The position numbers and the translations under genes are program-made. Under the pieces are notes generated by a model. That model ran no database searches, had not been told where the DNA came from, and worked only from the letters and a program-made list of their open reading frames with translations. Positions 26,276-34,621 of a stretch of 64,000 nt of DNA are shown here, piece by piece (the stretch's first letter is position 1; each line of letters starts with the position of its first letter). The stretch is from Thalassovita gelatinovora (GTDB lineage Bacteria; Pseudomonadota; Alphaproteobacteria; Rhodobacterales; Rhodobacteraceae), in NCBI RefSeq assembly GCF_001458355.1, contig NZ_CYSA01000005.1, positions 62,001 through 126,000 on the forward strand. The letters run 5' to 3'.

Positions 26276-27478
26276 ATGCAGAACACACAAACGCGATATG
26301 GTGCCGTCGCGCGCAGCTTCCACTGGTTGACCGCCCTGCTGATCTTCGCCGCCTTCCCGCTAGGTTTTGTCGCTGAAAAAATGTCCCACTCCCTGACCAG
26401 CGGCGGCGTGACTGCCAACCTCGACACCGTTGTGGCACTGTTTTCACTGCATAAAACCATTGGCATAGCAATTTTCTTCACGGCTTCGGCGCGGGTGATC
26501 TGGGCCTTGATCCAACCCAAACCCAAACTCTTGAATGGCGATCACAAACCCGAAGCCCTGCTGGCCGAAACCGTGCATTGGCTGCTCTATGGATCGTTGA
26601 TTATCGTGCCCCTCAGTGGCTGGATCCATCATGCCGCCACGACAGGATTCGCGCCGATCTGGTGGCCCTTCGGTCAGGGCCTGCCGCTGGTACCGCAATC
26701 GGAAACGCTGTCCGGGCTGGCCTCTGACCTGCATTTCCTGCTGATGCTGGTTCTGGCCGCTGCGATTGCCCTGCATGTCGCGGGGGCGCTAAAACATCAC
26801 GTGGTTGACAAGGATGCCACCCTGCGCCGCATGATTTCAGGTCAGACAGACACCCAGCCCAGCAAAACCCAACCCTCTCACATCGCCGCTGCCGCCGCTG
26901 CGGTGCTGATCTGGGTCGGGGTTCTGGCCGCGGGCACCGCGTCGGGTCTGGTCGCCCTGCCCGACCGGGTTCAAAACAGCCCTGCGCCACAACACACCGC
27001 CGGGGCCTGGCAGGTCTCCACCGGAACGCTCGACCTGTCGGTCGTGCAGATGGGGGCAAAGGTGGCCGGAACCTTCACCGGCTGGAGCGCGCAAATTGAC
27101 TATGATGAAACCGCCACAACCGCGCGCAAAGGCCAGATCGACGTCACCATCCCGATTGCCGGGCTGCGGCTTGGCACGGTTTCGGATCAGGCACAGGGAC
27201 CGGATTATTTCGACGCCGACCAATTTCCCACCGCCCGGTATCAGGCCGCCCTGATCGCAGAAAACGGCACCCTGACCGCGCAGGGACAGCTCAGCATCAA
27301 GGGGCATACCGTCGCGCTGTCCTTTCCTGTCACCCTCGACCTCGATGGCGACACCGCACATGCACAAGCCGCTTTCCGCCTCGACCGCCGCGCTTTCGGC
27401 ATTGGCGGCGGCATCGCAGACGCCTCGACGCTGGGCTTCGATGTCGATCTGTCCTTCGACCTGACGGCCATCCGATAA
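26276..27478 (+). CDS. Cytochrome b561-YceI fusion protein
   Basis: A 400-residue two-domain protein. Residues about 5-195 form a four-helix cytochrome b561 with His in RSFHWLTALL, SLHKTIGIAIF, ETVHWLLYG and ALHVAGALKHH as heme b ligand candidates. After a further helix (about 205-230), residues about 240-400 are a periplasmic YceI lipocalin-like domain, which in family members holds a polyisoprenoid. Electron transfer between membrane quinone and a lipid cofactor is a possible role but is inference. AAAGGA precedes the ATG. A separate YceI protein faces it across a terminator. Confidence 0.9.
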   Translation: MQNTQTRYGAVARSFHWLTALLIFAAFPLGFVAEKMSHSLTSGGVTANLDTVVALFSLHKTIGIAIFFTASARVIWALIQPKPKLLNGDHKPEALLAETVHWLLYGSLIIVPLSGWIHHAATTGFAPIWWPFGQGLPLVPQSETLSGLASDLHFLLMLVLAAAIALHVAGALKHHVVDKDATLRRMISGQTDTQPSKTQPSHIAAAAAAVLIWVGVLAAGTASGLVALPDRVQNSPAPQHTAGAWQVSTGTLDLSVVQMGAKVAGTFTGWSAQIDYDETATTARKGQIDVTIPIAGLRLGTVSDQAQGPDYFDADQFPTARYQAALIAENGTLTAQGQLSIKGHTVALSFPVTLDLDGDTAHAQAAFRLDRRAFGIGGGIADASTLGFDVDLSFDLTAIR

Positions 27479-27520
27479 CGCGCCCCATCGCGCACCCCGG
27501 CGTGGTGGCGACCAGCCACT

Positions 27521-27555
27521 AAAAAAACGCCGCCGGATTTTCCGGCGGCGTTTTT
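27521..27555. terminator. Bidirectional terminator
   Basis: 12-bp perfect stem AACGCCGCCGGA / TCCGGCGGCGTT, loop of 3, with A run before and T run after. It serves the two convergent YceI-containing genes. Confidence 0.92.
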
Positions 27556-27578
27556 CTGGTCTCGGACTTGGCCTCGAC

Positions 27579-28157
27579 TTAGTCGGCTTTCATCGCCTCG
27601 ATCGAGATTTTCAGCTCAACTTCGTCGCTGATATAGGGCGCGAATTTGCCCAGATCGTAATCGCTGCGCATCAAGCTGGTGGTAGCGTCGAACCCGGCCC
27701 AAGGCTTGCCCGCCATCGGGTGATCACCCGACTGGTTCAGCTTGGCATCCAGAACCACCGGTTTGGTGATCCCGTTCAAGGTCAGATCACCGGAGATCTT
27801 GGCGGTAGTATCGCCGGTCACCTCGATTGCGGTCGAGGCAAAACTGACCATTTCGTCATCCGTCGCATCAAAGAAATCGGGCGACATGAAATGATCGAAC
27901 CGTTCGGCCCAGCCGGTGATCATCGATGTCACCGGCATCGACACCGAAACCGAAGACGCCGCCGGATCGGCCGCGTCGAACTGGATTTCACCCTCGAACC
28001 CCGAAAACATGCCGTAGCCGGTTGAAAAGCCTAAGTGGTTATAGCTGAACAGAATCTGGCTATGGCTTGAGTCCAGAACATATTTTACCGGCTCTGCTGC
28101 GGCAAAGCCCGCGCTCAGGACAAGCGATGCTGCGCCTGCAAATAGGGTCGATTTCAT
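27579..28157 (-). CDS. Secreted YceI-family protein
   Basis: A 192-residue protein with a Sec signal peptide (cleavage near AGFAAAEP, about residue 21) and one YceI domain. VLDSSHSQILFSYNHLGFST and GDLTLNGITKPVVLDAKLN are the family pattern. YceI proteins are periplasmic lipocalin-like isoprenoid binders. It probably acts with the b561-YceI fusion encoded opposite. The start has a good GGAG site. Confidence 0.92.
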   Translation of the reverse strand: MKSTLFAGAASLVLSAGFAAAEPVKYVLDSSHSQILFSYNHLGFSTGYGMFSGFEGEIQFDAADPAASSVSVSMPVTSMITGWAERFDHFMSPDFFDATDDEMVSFASTAIEVTGDTTAKISGDLTLNGITKPVVLDAKLNQSGDHPMAGKPWAGFDATTSLMRSDYDLGKFAPYISDEVELKISIEAMKAD

Positions 28158-28267
28158 GGGTGAGGTCTCCTTTGTTCATCACCAGACAAGATGATGCCAA
28201 TGTGACCTCCCCGACCGGCTTGGCAATTCTGGACCACTCCACATAGTCTGTTGGAAAATGAACAACC

Positions 28268-28750
28268 TCAGGCCCGCGCCGCACCGAAGCATTCGGCGAT
28301 ACGGTTGCACGCTGCATCCGGGATATTCCCGGCAAGCGCCACCCGCAGGACTTCGCCGCCATGTGCGTGCGCAATCAAACGGTTGCCCTTCGCGTCCAGA
28401 CTGTCCAACTCAGCCAGATCGAAACTGCCGCGCAGCCGCGCAATCCCGTCTGCGCCCCGCTCCATATACAGCAGCCTGCCCGCATTGAAATCGATGGCAA
28501 GCTCCTCGCGACCGTCTTGCCGCCCCATGCGAAACAGCAAGAACCCGACTCCGATGAACAGGAATGTCAGCGCCGCGCGGATCGGGATCGCGTCCGGCCC
28601 GGACAGGTTTGCCGGCACCAGCCACAGACCAAAGGCGGCCAGGCACAGCACCACACCGGCGAAGACGAACAAACCGCGCAGCAGATTGCCTGCTCGTCCG
28701 GCACGTTCGGCCACCTGCCCCAAATTCATGTTGTGATTGGTGATAACCAT
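28268..28750 (-). CDS. Membrane protein of unknown function
   Basis: A 160-residue protein that I do not recognise. It has two hydrophobic helices (about residues 22-43 and 53-71, the second ending FLLFRMGRQ). A soluble C-terminal domain of about 85 residues follows, with EELAIDFNAGRLLYMERG resembling a small PH-like fold; that is only an impression. ATG 28750 is preceded by GGAG; longer starts lack one. It is divergent from the rpsF operon. Confidence 0.65.
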   Translation of the reverse strand: MVITNHNMNLGQVAERAGRAGNLLRGLFVFAGVVLCLAAFGLWLVPANLSGPDAIPIRAALTFLFIGVGFLLFRMGRQDGREELAIDFNAGRLLYMERGADGIARLRGSFDLAELDSLDAKGNRLIAHAHGGEVLRVALAGNIPDAACNRIAECFGAARA

Positions 28751-28893
28751 GTCGCATTCTCCATCCAGCGTTGTTTTACATATTGCCCGCAGCTTTCGGG
28801 CGAAAATACGGCGGGGATTGGGAACTTCCGGCACCGATGGCACCTGTGTGTTGTTTCGGTTGCAACAGACCCGGAACCGTCGTATACGCCCGC

Positions 28894-28950
28894 AACCTTC
28901 CGCATGAATGTTGAACCGCGCAGCCTCTCGTGGATGGGTCGCGGAAGGTT
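28894..28950 (+). promoter_or_regulatory. Structured leader ahead of rpsF (candidate S6:S18 autoregulatory element)
   Basis: A perfect 10-bp inverted repeat, AACCTTCCGC (28894-28903) and GCGGAAGGTT (28941-28950), encloses 37 bases. A competing 5-bp stem joins CCGCG (28916-28920) and CGCGG (28940-28944), which uses part of the same right arm. The element ends 45 bases before the rpsF start. Leaders of rpsF-rpsR operons in many bacteria bind the S6:S18 complex through a CCG-containing structure; that this is such a leader is inference. Confidence 0.5.
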
Positions 28951-28995
28951 ATGACCCGTTCTTTGAAATGCGCCTGAAAATGAACAGGAGTGCAC

Positions 28996-29352
28996 ATGCC
29001 GCTTTACGAGCATGTATTCATCTCGCGTCAGGACTTGTCCAACACGCAAGCTGAAGGCCTTATCGAACATTTCGGCACCGTACTTGCGGACAATGGCGGC
29101 AGCGTCGTTGACAGCGAATACTGGGGCGTCAAAACGATGGCCTACAAGATCAACAAGAACCGCAAAGGCCACTATGCCTTCCTGAAAACCGACGCTCCCG
29201 CGCCGGCCATTCAGGAAATGGAACGCCTGATGCGCCTGCATGACGATGTCATGCGCGTTCTCACCATCAAGGTCGACGGCCACGAAGATGGCCCTTCGGT
29301 CCAGATGCAGAAACGTGACGATCGTGGCGACCGCCGCGAACGCCGTTCGTAA
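28996..29352 (+). CDS. rpsF: 30S ribosomal protein S6
   Basis: A 118-residue S6 with MPLYEHVFISRQDLS at the start and YWGVKTMAYKINKNRKGHYA in the middle. It binds 16S rRNA together with S18. ACAGGAG precedes the ATG at 28996; two bases further on there is no better choice. First gene of the operon with rpsR and rplI. Confidence 0.97.
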   Translation: MPLYEHVFISRQDLSNTQAEGLIEHFGTVLADNGGSVVDSEYWGVKTMAYKINKNRKGHYAFLKTDAPAPAIQEMERLMRLHDDVMRVLTIKVDGHEDGPSVQMQKRDDRGDRRERRS

Positions 29353-29374
29353 CCCCTAGAAAGGAAGCTAACCA

Positions 29375-29602
29375 ATGGCAGCTAAACCGTTTTTCCGCCG
29401 CCGCAAAGTTTGCCCCTTCTCCGGGGACAATGCGCCGAAGATCGACTACAAAGATACCAAACTGCTGCAGCGCTATATTTCCGAGCGCGGCAAGATCGTG
29501 CCCTCGCGCATCACCGCAGTGTCGGCAAAAAAGCAGCGTGAACTGGCCCGTGCGATCAAACGCGCCCGCTTCCTCGCCCTGCTGCCCTACGCCGTGAAGT
29601 AA
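29375..29602 (+). CDS. rpsR: 30S ribosomal protein S18
   Basis: A 75-residue S18. [16 protein letters not shown] and the basic C-terminal [15 protein letters not shown] are conserved. It forms the S6:S18 heterodimer on the platform of the small subunit. It has an AAAGGAAG site and lies 22 bases after rpsF. Confidence 0.97.
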
Positions 29603-29613
29603 GGAGCAAACAG

Positions 29614-30231
29614 ATGCAAGTTATCCTTCTCGAACGCGTGGCAAAGCTGGGCCAGATGGGCGACGTCGTCGACGTCAAATCCGGTTACGCCCGCAACTTC
29701 CTGCTGCCCCAGGGCAAAGCGCTGACCGCTTCGGAGGCCAACAAGGCCAATTTCGAAGCACAAAAAGCACAGCTCGAAGCCCGCAACCTGGAAACCCGCA
29801 AAGAAGCCGAAGCGCTTGGTGAAAAGCTGGATGGTCAGCAGTTCATCGTGATTCGTCAGGCCTCCGATGGCGGCAACCTGTACGGGTCTGTCACCACGCG
29901 TGACGTTGCCGATGTTGCCACCGCTGGTGGTTTCTCGGTCGACCGCAAACAGGTCGTCATCCCGACCCCGATCAAAGAACTGGGTCTGCACGGCATCGAC
30001 ATCACCCTGCACCCCGAAGTTCTGGTTCAGATCGAACTGAACGTTGCTCGTTCGCAAGAAGAAGCCGAACTGCAAGCCTCGGGCAAGTCGATTCAGGAAC
30101 TGGCCGCCGAAGCCGAAGCCGAAGCGGAATTCGAAATCGCCGAACTGTTCGACGATATCGGGTCTGCTGCGGAAGACGACGATCTGGCCCCGGCCTCCGA
30201 AGAAGCTGACGAAGACAGCACCGAAAGCTAA
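29614..30231 (+). CDS. rplI: 50S ribosomal protein L9 with acidic C-terminal extension
   Basis: A 205-residue L9; the family norm is about 150. The N-terminal rRNA-binding domain ([20 protein letters not shown]) and the connecting helix are normal. From about residue 160 there is an Ala/Glu/Asp-rich tail ([20 protein letters not shown] onward), an extension I have seen in related Rhodobacterales. AAGGAG precedes the ATG. An intrinsic terminator ends the operon. Confidence 0.96.
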   Translation: MQVILLERVAKLGQMGDVVDVKSGYARNFLLPQGKALTASEANKANFEAQKAQLEARNLETRKEAEALGEKLDGQQFIVIRQASDGGNLYGSVTTRDVADVATAGGFSVDRKQVVIPTPIKELGLHGIDITLHPEVLVQIELNVARSQEEAELQASGKSIQELAAEAEAEAEFEIAELFDDIGSAAEDDDLAPASEEADEDSTES

Positions 30232-30256
30232 GTCAGACCGACGGTCTGAAAGCAGG

Positions 30257-30288
30257 AACTGCGCGGATTTCCGCGCAGTTCTTTTTTT
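30257..30288 (+). terminator. Rho-independent terminator of the rpsF operon
   Basis: Perfect 10-bp stem AACTGCGCGG / CCGCGCAGTT, loop ATTT, then a run of seven T after one C. A smaller hairpin, CAGACC / GGTCTG, lies just before it. Confidence 0.92.
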
Positions 30289-30511
30289 GTTCGGGGATGA
30301 TTGCCTCAGGACCGAAATTGCGTCATGCTTAACTGGCGTAGCTTTTCGTTGTTGTCTTCTTATCGTAGCGCCAACCGTATCAAACACAGGCGATGCCAGG
30401 CTTCAGCCCAATGCCGAGTGTATTTTTGAGTGAAACAGAGGGTGAAAATTTCACCCAACGCATTGAGTTACCGCTGTCCTGGACACCGACCGGCACCGTA
30501 AGTGAACGACC

Positions 30512-31210
30512 ATGGACCTGATCGACCTTAGTTCGGTTAATGACGACGACCGTTTTCTGGAATTTCTCGAAAGTCTCTGCCAGTCTCTTGGCTTTGACTT
30601 CGCGTCCTATGCGACCACCAACTTGGTCACCGGAGATGTGCAGGGGTTCGCCAATTACCCTGACGAATGGAAAAACCATTACGGCAAAAAGGGCTATCAT
30701 CGGCTGGACCCGACGCTCTATGTTTCGATGCTGTCCATTGCGCCGGTGGATTGGGGCCGCTTTTCCCATGACGACAAATTCAACAAGGTGTTTTTCGACG
30801 CCTTCGATTTCGGCATCACCGATCGCGGCATCAGCGTCCCGGTCCGCGGCCCTTACGGCGATTGCGGATTGCTCAGCGTAACCCGAAAATGTTCCGACGG
30901 AGAATGGGAAAAATTTAAACCCAAGGTCATCGGTGATCTGCAATATGCCGCCGTTCACATGCATGACAACGTGATGAAATCGGGCCTGCTGCCCAAAGCG
31001 TTGTCATTGCCGTCTCTGTCAACGCGGGAAAAGGAAATCCTGCAATGGGTCGCTGCGGGCAAATCGCAGCAGGATATCGGGGACATTCTGTCTATATCCC
31101 ACCGGACGGTCGAAGTTCATATCCGCTCGGGCCGTGAAAAACTTGGTGCTTTGACCACCGCTCAGGCGGTCGGTCGCGCCATTACATTCGGCATGATCCA
31201 CCCCGGTTGA
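30512..31210 (+). CDS. LuxR-type quorum-sensing regulator
   Basis: A 232-residue regulator with an autoinducer-binding domain (residues about 15-160) and a GerE/LuxR helix-turn-helix (about 168-225, LSTREKEILQWVAAGKSQQD). Trp53, Tyr57, Asp66, Pro67 and Trp81 fit the acyl-homoserine-lactone contact positions of LuxR and TraR. The luxI-type gene follows 116 bases later in the same direction, so this is probably its cognate receptor. Its own start lacks a strong ribosome binding site (GTGAACGACC precedes the ATG). Confidence 0.92.
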   Translation: MDLIDLSSVNDDDRFLEFLESLCQSLGFDFASYATTNLVTGDVQGFANYPDEWKNHYGKKGYHRLDPTLYVSMLSIAPVDWGRFSHDDKFNKVFFDAFDFGITDRGISVPVRGPYGDCGLLSVTRKCSDGEWEKFKPKVIGDLQYAAVHMHDNVMKSGLLPKALSLPSLSTREKEILQWVAAGKSQQDIGDILSISHRTVEVHIRSGREKLGALTTAQAVGRAITFGMIHPG

Positions 31211-31276
31211 CCCGCATTTCTCTGCGATTCCCCACCCTTCCGGACCATACGGGAAACCCCTAATGGTCGAACCCAT

Positions 31277-31306
31277 GTCATTTGGTTCAAATTTAGTACA
31301 AATGAC
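31277..31306. promoter_or_regulatory. 30-bp dyad upstream of luxI (candidate LuxR site)
   Basis: Arms GTCATTTG (31277-31284) and CAAATGAC (31299-31306) pair perfectly around a 14-base spacer whose centre is AAATTT on the same axis. A looser outer pair, CCCCTA (31257-31262) and TAGGGG (31313-31318), surrounds it. It is longer than the classic 20-bp lux box but lies in the right place, 20 bases ahead of the luxI start. Confidence 0.5.
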
Positions 31307-31326
31307 AAACGGTAGGGGAACCACAA

Positions 31327-32205
31327 ATGATCATTGTAATTGACGCGCTGAACCGACACTTGTTTTCTGACGTCTTGGCAGAAATGCACGCATTGCGCGC
31401 CCGCGTGTTCGCCGGGCGGCTTGGCTGGGAAGTCGATGTGAAGAATGGGATGGAAATCGATCAATTCGATGCCCTGAACCCTGCACATGTAGTTTGCCTG
31501 GATGACGATGGGGATGTCGTCGGCTGCATGCGGCTGCTTCAAACCACCGGCCCGCACATGCTGGCGGATGTGTTTTACAACATCCTCGACGGCGAACCGC
31601 CGCTGCGCAGCGCCCGGATTTGGGAAGCCACCCGTTTTTGCGTGGATACCGAAAAGCTGAAAGGCACCACCAAGAACAATTCGATTTCCTACGTCACCAG
31701 CGAAGTGATGATCGGGGCCTTCGAATACGCCCAGCAGGCCGGCGTCCTGGATGCCATCGCGGTGATCGATCCGGTAATGGACCGGGTGATGAAACGGTCG
31801 CGCAACGCGCCCTACGACTACCTTGGCAGCGCCAAGCAGATGGGCAAGGTCAAGGCGATGGCGGCTTTGATGGATTGTTCGGACGAACGGATCGACGGCA
31901 TCCGTGATTTCGCAGGCATCACCCAGAACGTGTTCGCCAGCAACGAAGACGCTTTGGCCCTGTTCAATTCCGGCGTCCATGCGCATACGCATCAGACCGC
32001 CGGTATCGCACTTGAATCGGCTTACGATTTCGATCCACAGCCGACGGAAATGCGCAAACCGACATTGGACGACCTGCGCCTCTATTGCGAAGATCAGATC
32101 GCCAGCGCCCACACCGCAGCAGACAAGGCCGCAGCGCACGCGCTCAAGCTCGAACTGTCTGGCCTGCTGACGACGACCCCGGCCGCCCGGCGCTGCGACG
32201 CCTGA
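31327..32205 (+). CDS. LuxI-type acyl-homoserine-lactone synthase, C-terminally extended
   Basis: A 292-residue autoinducer synthase that joins an acyl-ACP to S-adenosylmethionine. The invariant residues Arg24, Phe28, Trp34, Glu43, Asp45, Asp48, Arg69, Glu100 and Arg103 are all present. Typical LuxI proteins are about 200-220 residues. Here some 80 extra residues follow, with a helical Ala-rich end (ASAHTAADKAAAHALKLELS). AGGGGA precedes the ATG. Confidence 0.93.
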   Translation: MIIVIDALNRHLFSDVLAEMHALRARVFAGRLGWEVDVKNGMEIDQFDALNPAHVVCLDDDGDVVGCMRLLQTTGPHMLADVFYNILDGEPPLRSARIWEATRFCVDTEKLKGTTKNNSISYVTSEVMIGAFEYAQQAGVLDAIAVIDPVMDRVMKRSRNAPYDYLGSAKQMGKVKAMAALMDCSDERIDGIRDFAGITQNVFASNEDALALFNSGVHAHTHQTAGIALESAYDFDPQPTEMRKPTLDDLRLYCEDQIASAHTAADKAAAHALKLELSGLLTTTPAARRCDA

Positions 32206-32286
32206 GCCCCGGAAACACACCCGAAACCGCACTCACGGAACCGGAACGCGAACCAGCCCCCGCCTTTGGCACCGGGGCTGGTCGTT

Positions 32287-32703
32287 TCATGAACTGAAAT
32301 CATCCCCAGCGGATAACGGTGCCAGTCGGATCAGCCGCGAATCCACCACCGCCGCCTGCCGATGCGCCATTGCGGTACGGTATTCGGGATCTTTCAGCAT
32401 ATCGATAAACGCCTGCGGTTCGGGATATTCGGCGATGAAACACAGATCCCACGCCTTGTCCTTCGGTCCGATCACCATCTGCTCCATCTGGCCGCGCCAA
32501 ATGATACGCCCGCCCACACGCAGGAAAACCGGATGGCTTTGCTGGCCATAAGCCGCATAGGCTTCGGCCCCGGTCGCATCGCGCCCGTCGGGATAATCCG
32601 CCCGGTCGCGCAGTTTTACCAGATTGAGCATTTGAATAGGGCCGGGTCGGTCATTGGCCCGGAACGCGTCGAAATCGTCTTTTGAAAAACTGGTGTAATC
32701 CAT
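32287..32703 (-). CDS. DUF1330-family protein
   Basis: A 138-residue protein of the DUF1330 dimeric alpha-beta barrel group. GPIQMLNLVKLRDRADYPDG, AAYGQQSHPVFLRVGGRIIW and IAEYPEPQAFIDMLKDPEYR are the family pattern. No reaction is established. ATG 32703 with CAGGGGGG upstream is chosen. A hairpin of 9 bp (ACCAGCCCC / GGGGCTGGT, 32252-32282) lies between it and luxI, without a T run. Confidence 0.8.
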   Translation of the reverse strand: MDYTSFSKDDFDAFRANDRPGPIQMLNLVKLRDRADYPDGRDATGAEAYAAYGQQSHPVFLRVGGRIIWRGQMEQMVIGPKDKAWDLCFIAEYPEPQAFIDMLKDPEYRTAMAHRQAAVVDSRLIRLAPLSAGDDFSS

Positions 32704-32790
32704 GCTGTCCCCCCTGAAATCGGGATCAGCAAAGCCAACAAACGGCACCGGGTCAATCGCACATTCCGCGAAACGTCGCGTAGAAACAGA

Positions 32791-32815
32791 AAAGGCCGCC
32801 CACTGGGCGGCCTTT
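32791..32815 (-). terminator. Rho-independent terminator of tig
   Basis: 11-bp perfect stem AAAGGCCGCCC / GGGCGGCCTTT with loop ACT; on the minus strand TTTTCTGTTTC follows. It lies 24 bases after the trigger factor stop. Confidence 0.87.
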
Positions 32816-32838
32816 GTGACATTCGAAAACGTCTGAAC

Positions 32839-34173
32839 TTATTCGTCTTCCAGTTCTTCAACGGCTTTTTGCAGATCGTCCTTGTTGATCTCCTTGTCCG
32901 TCACCTTGGCCTGATCGACCACGTGATCGACAACCTTGTCTTCAAAGATCGGCGCGCGCAGTTGCTGCTGCATCTGCTGGTTCTGTTGAACGAATTCAAA
33001 GAACTGACGTTCCTGACCCGGATATTGGCGGGCTTGGTTCATGATCGCCTGGGTCATTTCGGCATCGGTCACTTCGACCTCGGCCTTGCGGCCCAGCTCG
33101 GCCAGCAACAGGCCCAGACGCACCCGGCGCTCGGCCAGTTTGGTGTGTTCTTCGGTGGTTTCGACCTTACCGTGGTCGTGATCGTGGACCTCGGGGTTTT
33201 CTTCATGCCACAGTTGATGCGCGATCTGATCGGCTTCGGCGATCACCAGGCTCGGCGGCAGATCGAACGAAACCAGCTCGTCCAGAGTGTCCAGCAGCTT
33301 GCGCTTCAGCACCTGACGCGCGGCACCGGCATATTCGGCTTCCAGACGTTCCGAAATCTGCCCCTTCAGCGCGGTCAGATCCTCGGCGCCAAATTTCTTG
33401 GCCAGCTCATCATCGACTTCAGCCGTCTTGGGGGCTTTCACCGATTTGATGGTGCATTCGAACACGGCCTCTTTACCGGCCAGATTTTCCGCGCCGTATT
33501 CTGCGGGGAACGTCACATTGACCGCTTTTTCGTCACCGGCTTTCACACCGACCAGCTGTTCTTCGAATCCCGGAATGAACGATCCCGATCCCAGCACCAG
33601 CGGGTAATCTTCGGCGGCACCACCGTCAAAGGCTTCGCCATCGACCTTGCCAAGGAAATCGAACACGATCTGGTCGCCGTCCTGGGCTTCGGCCCCGTCT
33701 TCACGGTCGGCGAAATCCTGTGCGGTTTCGGCCAGCGATGCCAGCGCTTCGTCGACCGCTGCGTCATCGGCCTTGACCACCAGACGTTCCAGTTCAACAC
33801 CCGAAAAATCGACATCGGGAATTTCCGGCAACGCTTCATAGGTCATGGTGACCTTCATGTCGTCGCCTTCTTTCCACTCTTCGGAATCGACCATCTGCAC
33901 ATCAGGCTGCAACGCCGGGCGGTCGCCGCTTTCTTCGAAATGCTTGTTCATCGCGCCGTCGATGGTTTCCTGCATCGCTTCGCCCAGCAAACGCTGACCA
34001 AATTGCTTTTTCAGCAGCGCCATCGGCACCTTGCCCTTGCGGAAGCCCTTCATTTCGACTTCGGGCTGCGCCTCGGCCAGCTTTTCGTTGACCTTCTGTT
34101 CCAGCTCGGCGGCCGCAACGGTGATTTCGTAACCGCGCTTCAGGCCTTCGTTCAGGGTCTCGGTGACTTGCAT
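32839..34173 (-). CDS. tig: Trigger factor
   Basis: A 444-residue ribosome-associated chaperone. The ribosome-binding loop has [17 protein letters not shown] (residues about 43-59). A FKBP-type PPIase domain follows (about 160-245, [20 protein letters not shown]), then the helical substrate-binding domain. GAGGAA precedes the ATG at 34173. The C terminus is acidic ([10 protein letters not shown]). It stands alone between two terminator-like elements. Confidence 0.96.
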   Translation of the reverse strand: MQVTETLNEGLKRGYEITVAAAELEQKVNEKLAEAQPEVEMKGFRKGKVPMALLKKQFGQRLLGEAMQETIDGAMNKHFEESGDRPALQPDVQMVDSEEWKEGDDMKVTMTYEALPEIPDVDFSGVELERLVVKADDAAVDEALASLAETAQDFADREDGAEAQDGDQIVFDFLGKVDGEAFDGGAAEDYPLVLGSGSFIPGFEEQLVGVKAGDEKAVNVTFPAEYGAENLAGKEAVFECTIKSVKAPKTAEVDDELAKKFGAEDLTALKGQISERLEAEYAGAARQVLKRKLLDTLDELVSFDLPPSLVIAEADQIAHQLWHEENPEVHDHDHGKVETTEEHTKLAERRVRLGLLLAELGRKAEVEVTDAEMTQAIMNQARQYPGQERQFFEFVQQNQQMQQQLRAPIFEDKVVDHVVDQAKVTDKEINKDDLQKAVEELEDE

Positions 34174-34388
34174 TGGATTCCTCACGAAAATAACAGGCCG
34201 CCCGCTGGCAGCCTGGTGAAATTTGCGTCTTACTAGAGGTGGCGCGGCGTGGGTTCAAGCCTGAAATGCCGTAATTTCAGCCGAAACCGGCTGCGCGGGC
34301 CCACAGCAGTGAAAAACCAACCCGCATTCCCCCGCCTGCGGCGCGCCGCCGCAGGTTTGCCACCGATGTTTGATCGTTCCTGATGTCT

Positions 34389-34473
34389 TGGTGCGGGCGG
34401 AGGGACTTGAACCCCCACGCCTTGCGGCGCTTGGACCTAAACCAAGTGCGTCTACCAATTTCGCCACGCCCGC
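34389..34473 (-). tRNA. tRNA-Leu (UAG anticodon)
   Basis: On the minus strand the gene starts GCGGGCGTGGCGAAATTGGT and ends with the paired CGCCCGC. The anticodon stem CTTGG/CCAAG encloses loop TTTAGGT, giving anticodon TAG. A variable arm of class II type is present, and the T loop GTTCAAGTC is conserved. The discriminator A is followed by an encoded CCA (34391-34389). A 9-bp hairpin at 34335-34355 downstream lacks a T run. Confidence 0.95.
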
Positions 34474-34621
34474 ACTGCCGTGGCTATTTAGAGGGCGCAA
34501 CGACCATGGTCAAGCCACCATGCGTGTAAGGACCATCGGCATTCAAACCAGCTTGGCGCAGCGCGTGTCTGCGCCCATCGGATGGCTTTCCTCCCCTGTC
34601 CTTCGCCCGCCCAAGGCCCTG

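Noticed and set aside
34335-34355. Intrinsic terminator of tRNA-Leu
   Set aside because: A perfect 9-bp hairpin exists but no T run follows on the tRNA strand.
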